From assembly GCF_025356155.1 (NCBI RefSeq), contig NZ_JANXUQ010000064.1, positions 1-64,000 of the forward strand: a stretch of 64,000 nt of DNA, written 5' to 3'. The stretch is from Rhodoferax sp. Its GTDB lineage: Bacteria > Pseudomonadota > Gammaproteobacteria > Burkholderiales > Burkholderiaceae_C. A program made the translations under genes and the position numbers. Shown here piece after piece: positions 59,665-64,000 of this stretch (its first letter is position 1; each line of letters opens with the position of its first letter). Under the pieces are notes generated by a model. It worked only from the letters and a program-made list of their open reading frames with translations, was not told where the DNA came from and made no database searches.

Positions 59665-60192
59665 CTATTGCTCATGGACATAACCGGTTGCGGATTCGAT
59701 CCTGATGGATTTGTCCACCCCCACCACTTGGAAGGTTTGCGTGACCACGGCCGCACCGGCACCGTCAGTAGGTTGGCCCAGACCGTTGTAATTGAAACTA
59801 GTCGGTGCGGAGGGCGCGATGCTGTAGGCCACGCCCGCCCTTGCGTTCAGTGTTGCCGAGGCCACATTGCCTTTGGGACCGGTCAGCGAGCCCGGGGCGG
59901 CACAGTTGACGACGGCCGGGAGCGACGCAATGCTCAGCGTGAGAGAACCACTGGCGAAAGCCACACAAACCGTGCGGCGCTGGGCGATGGCCGTCTTTTG
60001 GGCGTAGCGCAAATAGCCCAGTGTCTCATCGTGAAACCCCCGCGAATAGAAGGTATTGCTGTCAAAAACGCGCGGCGCGGCGTATACGGCCAGTATGCCC
60101 ATGAGCAGAATCACCATGATCAGCTCGATCAGCGTGAAGCCGCGCACCGAGTACGTGCGTGGTCGATGGCGGTTTGGGCTGTTGGGGTACAT
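59665..60192 (-). CDS. mshC: MshC-like minor pilin (prepilin N-terminus)
   Basis: SVRGFTLIELIMVILLMGILAVYAAPRVFDSNTFYSRGFHDETLGYLRYAQKTAIAQRRTVCV. Confidence 0.82.
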   Translation of the reverse strand: MYPNSPNRHRPRTYSVRGFTLIELIMVILLMGILAVYAAPRVFDSNTFYSRGFHDETLGYLRYAQKTAIAQRRTVCVAFASGSLTLSIASLPAVVNCAAPGSLTGPKGNVASATLNARAGVAYSIAPSAPTSFNYNGLGQPTDGAGAAVVTQTFQVVGVDKSIRIESATGYVHEQ

Positions 60193-60208
60193 GGTGTGCA
60201 ATCTGATT

Positions 60209-60262
60209 CGCTACATTTTTAATAGCAATCCAATCAATATCGACGAGGGCTAGAGGCACATT
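60209..60262 (-). repeat. Repeat family A, copy 9, between the OGT gene and mshC
   Basis: cgctacatttttaatagcaatccaatcaatatcgacgagggctagaggcac. Confidence 0.75.
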
Positions 60263-60366
60263 TTCTATACGGAGTCTTGCTCGCTGACAGGTCGGCATGC
60301 CGCATGGGTCTCACTCCGCAATGGATGGCTGGCTGGTGCTCGGAACTAATATTCATTATCTGGCAA

Positions 60367-62550
60367 CTATATGGACGCAGCTAGGTGTTCACCCTTGCAC
60401 CACGCCTGCCACATGTGTCGATACAAGGCTTCAAGGTCACGGGTGAACTGCTCGGGCTGGCATAGCGGGCTGGCCTGCATGCGCGGGCGGATCTGGGTGC
60501 GCAAGGCTGTCAGCCGTGTAGCGTCCGTAGCCAGGGCCACGGCGCCCGCCACATAGGCGTCCACGTTGGGAAACGCCAGTTCTTCCGCCAGGCCGATGTT
60601 GGCCAAAGCCGAATACGACTGGCGCGATACCACGGTGTTGCCCTCCGGCGTGACCACGGGCACGCCCATCCACAAAGCTTCGAGCGTGGTCATGCCACCG
60701 TTGAAGGGGAAAGGATCCAGCGCAATATCCAGGTCTCCGTATTCCGCGAACATTTCATGGTGAGGGGTCGTGCCCCGCAAATCCAGTCTTTCTGCATCAA
60801 TGCCGCGCTGGGCAAAGCGCGCTACAAACTCCTGGCACACACTGTCGTCGGCCAATGCGGCCGCCTTCAACACCAGGCGGCTCGCCGGCACGGCCAGCAA
60901 AATCTCCGCCCAGGCATCCAGTACTTGCGGCGACAGCTTCGGCAGTCGGTTGAACGAGCCAAATGTCACATAACCATTTTTCTGCAGGGGTGGTGGCGCC
61001 ACGTCACCTGCGTAGCCGGGGACACTGAAGCAAAAGCGCGTATGGGGTAAACGCAATACCTGCTCGGAAAACAGCTGCCCGCTATCTGCGGGGCTGGTAT
61101 GCGGGTCGCTGATGAAGTAGTCCATGCTAGACATGCCCGTCGTGTTGAAGTAGCCAATCCACGTGGCCTGCACCGGCGCTGGGCGCAGCGCGCAACAGAG
61201 CAGGCGGTGGTTGCCCGTGTGCCCGGACAAATCCACCAGAACGTCAACCTCTGCCTCCCGAATGCGCTTGGCCAGTTCCTGCGGGGTTTCAAATACCACG
61301 TCGGACCACGCATCCACAACAGCGGCAATGTCGGTTGTGGTGCTGTCTTTTTTCAGCCCTGCCGAGAAGCAATGGAACTCAAAGTGCTCCTTGTCGTGCA
61401 TGCGCAAAACGTCTCGCAGAAGGAACCCAACCGGGTGGGCGCAAAAATCTGCTGAGATGTATCCCACCTTCAGTTTGCGCTGTGGATCACGATCCCGGTT
61501 TTCAAACTCCGCTGTTACCGCAATCGGAGTCTCGTACTTTGCTGCCCATGCCAAGTGGTACTGGAAGACTTCTTCGCGTGAAAGCTCGGGCAAGTAGTTC
61601 ATTTCAAACAGAACATTCGAGGCCATGGGCATTTGGCTCGTGTCCTTGCCAGACAAGCTTTCGTAAATCCCCATTGCTGGTTTCGGGTTGCCTGTCTCGC
61701 TCAGGCACCCGGCCAGGTTCACTTGGGCACGCAAATCTTCCGGATAAGTTTTGATGACCTTACGACTCAAAGCGATGGCCTTTTCAAGGTTGCCGCACTC
61801 CTTGTGCGCAACGGCCAACAGAGTCAGGCGCTGGCTGGTCTCTCCTTTTTCTTCAATGCACCTTTCCAGATAGTCCACCACCAACTCCTGGTGCCCCGAA
61901 AACCCCTGTAAAGCGACCAGACTGAAATGTGCCTCGGCATAGTCGGGGCGGATGTCCACGGCTTTTTGGTACTGTGCGATGGACTCCTTAAGCTTGCCTT
62001 GTGCGAATAGCACATTGCCCAGATTGCCATACGGTTCGGGCCGGGTGGGGTAGTCCTTTACTAGGCGCTCGGCCTCGGTATGTGCTTGTTCTAGTTGACG
62101 CATCTCGGTCAATGCCGCCACGCGGTTCACCCTTACTTCATAGTAATTTGGGTCGAGGGTCAGGGCCGTTTCCAGCCAGGTCAAGGCGCGTGTAAACGCA
62201 TTGCGTGCCAAATGCCACTCCCCCAGATTGCCCAGAGTACGCACATCCCTTGGGTCAAGCTGGTACGCGTGTTCGTAGTCGATCAGCGCCTCGTCATAGG
62301 ACAACGCCAGTCGGTGCGCAATGCCTCGCGTACACCATAGCGCAGCATTTTCTGGCTGCTTTTGCAGCGCGGGTGCAATGGCCGTCAGCGCTGCCGCAGG
62401 CTTGCCCTGGAGCAGCGCACGCTTGGCCGCTGCGTGCATTGCGTCCACATCCCCTCCCAGGGCTGCGCGGGTCTCCAGTACGGCGGCAATGGATTGCAAC
62501 CCCCGCTTATCTAGCCAACCAATGCACCAATGACTGATGAAGCCTAGCAT
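60367..62550 (-). CDS. TPR-GT41 O-linked N-acetylglucosaminyltransferase (OGT/SPINDLY family)
   Basis: N-terminal TPRs; GT41 motifs VGYISADFCAHPVGFLL, DVLVDLSGHTGNHRLLCCALRPAPVQATWIGYFNTTGMSSMDYFISD, TFGSFNRLPKLSPQVLDAWAEIL, LDIALDPFPFNGGMTTLEALWMGVPVVTPEG. Confidence 0.9.
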   Translation of the reverse strand: MLGFISHWCIGWLDKRGLQSIAAVLETRAALGGDVDAMHAAAKRALLQGKPAAALTAIAPALQKQPENAALWCTRGIAHRLALSYDEALIDYEHAYQLDPRDVRTLGNLGEWHLARNAFTRALTWLETALTLDPNYYEVRVNRVAALTEMRQLEQAHTEAERLVKDYPTRPEPYGNLGNVLFAQGKLKESIAQYQKAVDIRPDYAEAHFSLVALQGFSGHQELVVDYLERCIEEKGETSQRLTLLAVAHKECGNLEKAIALSRKVIKTYPEDLRAQVNLAGCLSETGNPKPAMGIYESLSGKDTSQMPMASNVLFEMNYLPELSREEVFQYHLAWAAKYETPIAVTAEFENRDRDPQRKLKVGYISADFCAHPVGFLLRDVLRMHDKEHFEFHCFSAGLKKDSTTTDIAAVVDAWSDVVFETPQELAKRIREAEVDVLVDLSGHTGNHRLLCCALRPAPVQATWIGYFNTTGMSSMDYFISDPHTSPADSGQLFSEQVLRLPHTRFCFSVPGYAGDVAPPPLQKNGYVTFGSFNRLPKLSPQVLDAWAEILLAVPASRLVLKAAALADDSVCQEFVARFAQRGIDAERLDLRGTTPHHEMFAEYGDLDIALDPFPFNGGMTTLEALWMGVPVVTPEGNTVVSRQSYSALANIGLAEELAFPNVDAYVAGAVALATDATRLTALRTQIRPRMQASPLCQPEQFTRDLEALYRHMWQAWCKGEHLAASI

Positions 62551-62556
62551 GAGTAT

Positions 62557-63303
62557 TCAATCCTGTATCGGCAAAAATACCCGCGCCTGCCGCATGAGGT
62601 CGTCCATGCTGATTTCGCTTTTGAACGCCAGCAGCCATAGATCGAACGTTGCAGGGCGTTGCAGGCTGTGGCCAATCTTGAAGCCTGCATCCCTTGCGGC
62701 ACCCATTAAGGTACGTTGGGTAAAACCGTAGCGGTGTGCCATGAAAAGATTGCCTTCGGCCATGACGCGGCGGTGTCCGTACAGCACGTCCAGCGGCGCG
62801 ATTGGCTCTCCATCGGCGGTCAGATAGGCTGGGGCATCTGGCTTGTCATCCACGACAAGGCTGCATATGGATCGCAAGTCTGGGCACGTTATTACCAGAA
62901 AACCATTCGGCTTTAGTACCCGATAAAACTCCGCAAATGCAACAGGCACTTCATGCGCGTACAAGTGTTCAATATTGTGGGAAGAATAAATGGCGTCGAC
63001 CGCTGCATCTGGCACCACGGCCATATCTGTCATGCTGGCAACAATATCCGGCGCTACGGTGGCGTCCATGTCCAAACGAATCTCACGCCAGTCCTCGCCT
63101 CCGAAACCCGGTGCTGCGTCCTGCTTGCGTGAGTCGCCGCAACCTACATGCAAGAAGCTGCGCTGGCCCGGTGCCGTTTTCCACCGGAATACTTCGCCCA
63201 CGTCGCAGCGCAAATCAGGACTTTGGGTATGAGACAAGCCCTGTTTGCTTTTGAAACTCTCAAGCCACCGGCAGCATAGGCGTTCAACCCAAGCCTTAGA
63301 CAT
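62557..63303 (-). CDS. SAM-dependent methyltransferase (class I)
   Basis: SFLHVGCGDSRKQDAAPGF, AVDAIYSSHNIEHLYAHEVPVAFAEFYRVLKPNGFLVITCPDL; start reassigned to 63303. Confidence 0.85.
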   Translation of the reverse strand: MSKAWVERLCCRWLESFKSKQGLSHTQSPDLRCDVGEVFRWKTAPGQRSFLHVGCGDSRKQDAAPGFGGEDWREIRLDMDATVAPDIVASMTDMAVVPDAAVDAIYSSHNIEHLYAHEVPVAFAEFYRVLKPNGFLVITCPDLRSICSLVVDDKPDAPAYLTADGEPIAPLDVLYGHRRVMAEGNLFMAHRYGFTQRTLMGAARDAGFKIGHSLQRPATFDLWLLAFKSEISMDDLMRQARVFLPIQD

Positions 63304-63308
63304 GGTAT

Positions 63309-63632
63309 TCAACCCACAAACGCGTGGAGCACCATCGAGAAAAGGATTTGGCGCACTACATCCGGGCCATAACCAGCGGCGAGCAGGCGGGGCTGCAGGC
63401 GGTATGCCACCATGGCGCGGCCTAGCAAGCCCAGGCGATACTTGGTACGCACTTCTCGAGCCTGGGCATTGAATTTCTCCAGAGCCAATGCCCACTCAGC
63501 TTTGCTGGGGGCCTTGTTCTTTTTGGGCTTGGGTATGACTGCCATAAATGCAGACTCCAATGCCTGGGCAGCTTCGGAATATCGACTCACCGTTATTTCC
63601 CCAAAAAAATTGGGTTGCTGAAAACTCAGCAA
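63309..63632 (-). CDS. Small hypothetical protein between mshA and the methyltransferase (true start likely downstream of 63632, e.g. 63545)
   Basis: MAVIPKPKKNKAPSKAEWALALEKFNAQAREVRTKYRLGLLGRAMVAYRLQPRLLAAGYGPDVVRQILFSMVLHAFVG; co-oriented, short gaps. Confidence 0.6.
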   Translation of the reverse strand: MLSFQQPNFFGEITVSRYSEAAQALESAFMAVIPKPKKNKAPSKAEWALALEKFNAQAREVRTKYRLGLLGRAMVAYRLQPRLLAAGYGPDVVRQILFSMVLHAFVG

Positions 63633-63636
63633 CCCA
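63603..63636 (-). terminator. Rho-independent terminator downstream of mshA
   Basis: Minus strand TGGGTTGCTG-agtttt-CAGCAACCCA followed by ATTTTTTT. Confidence 0.85.
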
Positions 63637-63692
63637 GATTAACTGACTGCAAGGGACGACTCATAGAGCCGCAGTAACCAAGCGAGACAATC

Positions 63693-64000
63693 TTAGGTAA
63701 TAGCAATAGCGGTAAAGGTGGAAGACACTGCCGGAGTAACGGTTGTATTGGCAACAGTGCAAGCGGTTCCTGTTGTGGCGGCAACACCTGCAGTAATCGA
63801 GTAACCTGTAGGCAAGCCACCCTGCAAAACAGTAGCAACATCTGAACAATTGGCCACTGCGGCTGTGTTAGCTTTGGTGGAGTTGATGCTTCTTGATGCG
63901 TAGTTAATCGTTGACGCAGCAGATAGTGCTCCAGCCACACCGTCAGTCGCAGCCTTCACAGCATCTGACTTCAAATCCACAAATTTGGGCAAGGCCACAG
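63693..64000 (-). CDS. mshA: MSHA major pilin MshA, C-terminal part (N-terminus beyond right edge)
   Basis: ...ALPKFVDLKSDAVKAATDGVAGALSAASTINYASRSIN...NCSDVATVLQGGLPTGYSITAGVAATTGTACTVANTTV; ALPKFVDL is typical after the pilin helix; Cys pair. Confidence 0.85.
   Translation of the reverse strand, partial: VALPKFVDLKSDAVKAATDGVAGALSAASTINYASRSINSTKANTAAVANCSDVATVLQGGLPTGYSITAGVAATTGTACTVANTTVTPAVSSTFTAIAIT

Overview
The window is a gene-dense chromosomal segment whose gene content and dispersed repeats look like a Burkholderiales/Comamonadaceae (Rhodoferax-like) bacterium. It holds about 55 supportable CDSs. No rRNA, tRNA, CRISPR array or intact transposon was recognised. Most of 0.2-46 kb is housekeeping or metabolic: FAD oxidoreductases, cobalamin adenosyltransferase, AacS, M3 peptidase, exbB-exbD-exbD-tonB, waaF, ilvE, radA, alr, lplT, c-di-GMP genes, glcEF, torF-glnK-amtB and comM. 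From 46 to 64 kb on the minus strand there is an MSHA-type IV pilus locus: mshA (cut by the right edge), mshC/D/O/P/Q/I/J/K/L/M/N. It carries an embedded GT41 (OGT/SPINDLY-like) glycosyltransferase plus a methyltransferase, and ends next to a receiver-Ser/Thr kinase fusion. The most interesting signals are: (i) the MSHA locus with a candidate pilus glycosylation module; (ii) a ~50-bp dispersed palindromic repeat, nine recognisable copies, some fused in frame into CDSs or supplying their stop codons; (iii) a second, GC-rich intergenic repeat family; (iv) an abrupt junction near nt 200 joining an actinobacterial-type integrase tail to a cytochrome c peroxidase gene; (v) a low-GC accessory patch with an S41 peptidase; (vi) an HD-GYP-like protein lacking its catalytic motifs; (vii) a frameshifted VOC gene. 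All family names come from reading translated sequences by eye; no database search was run.
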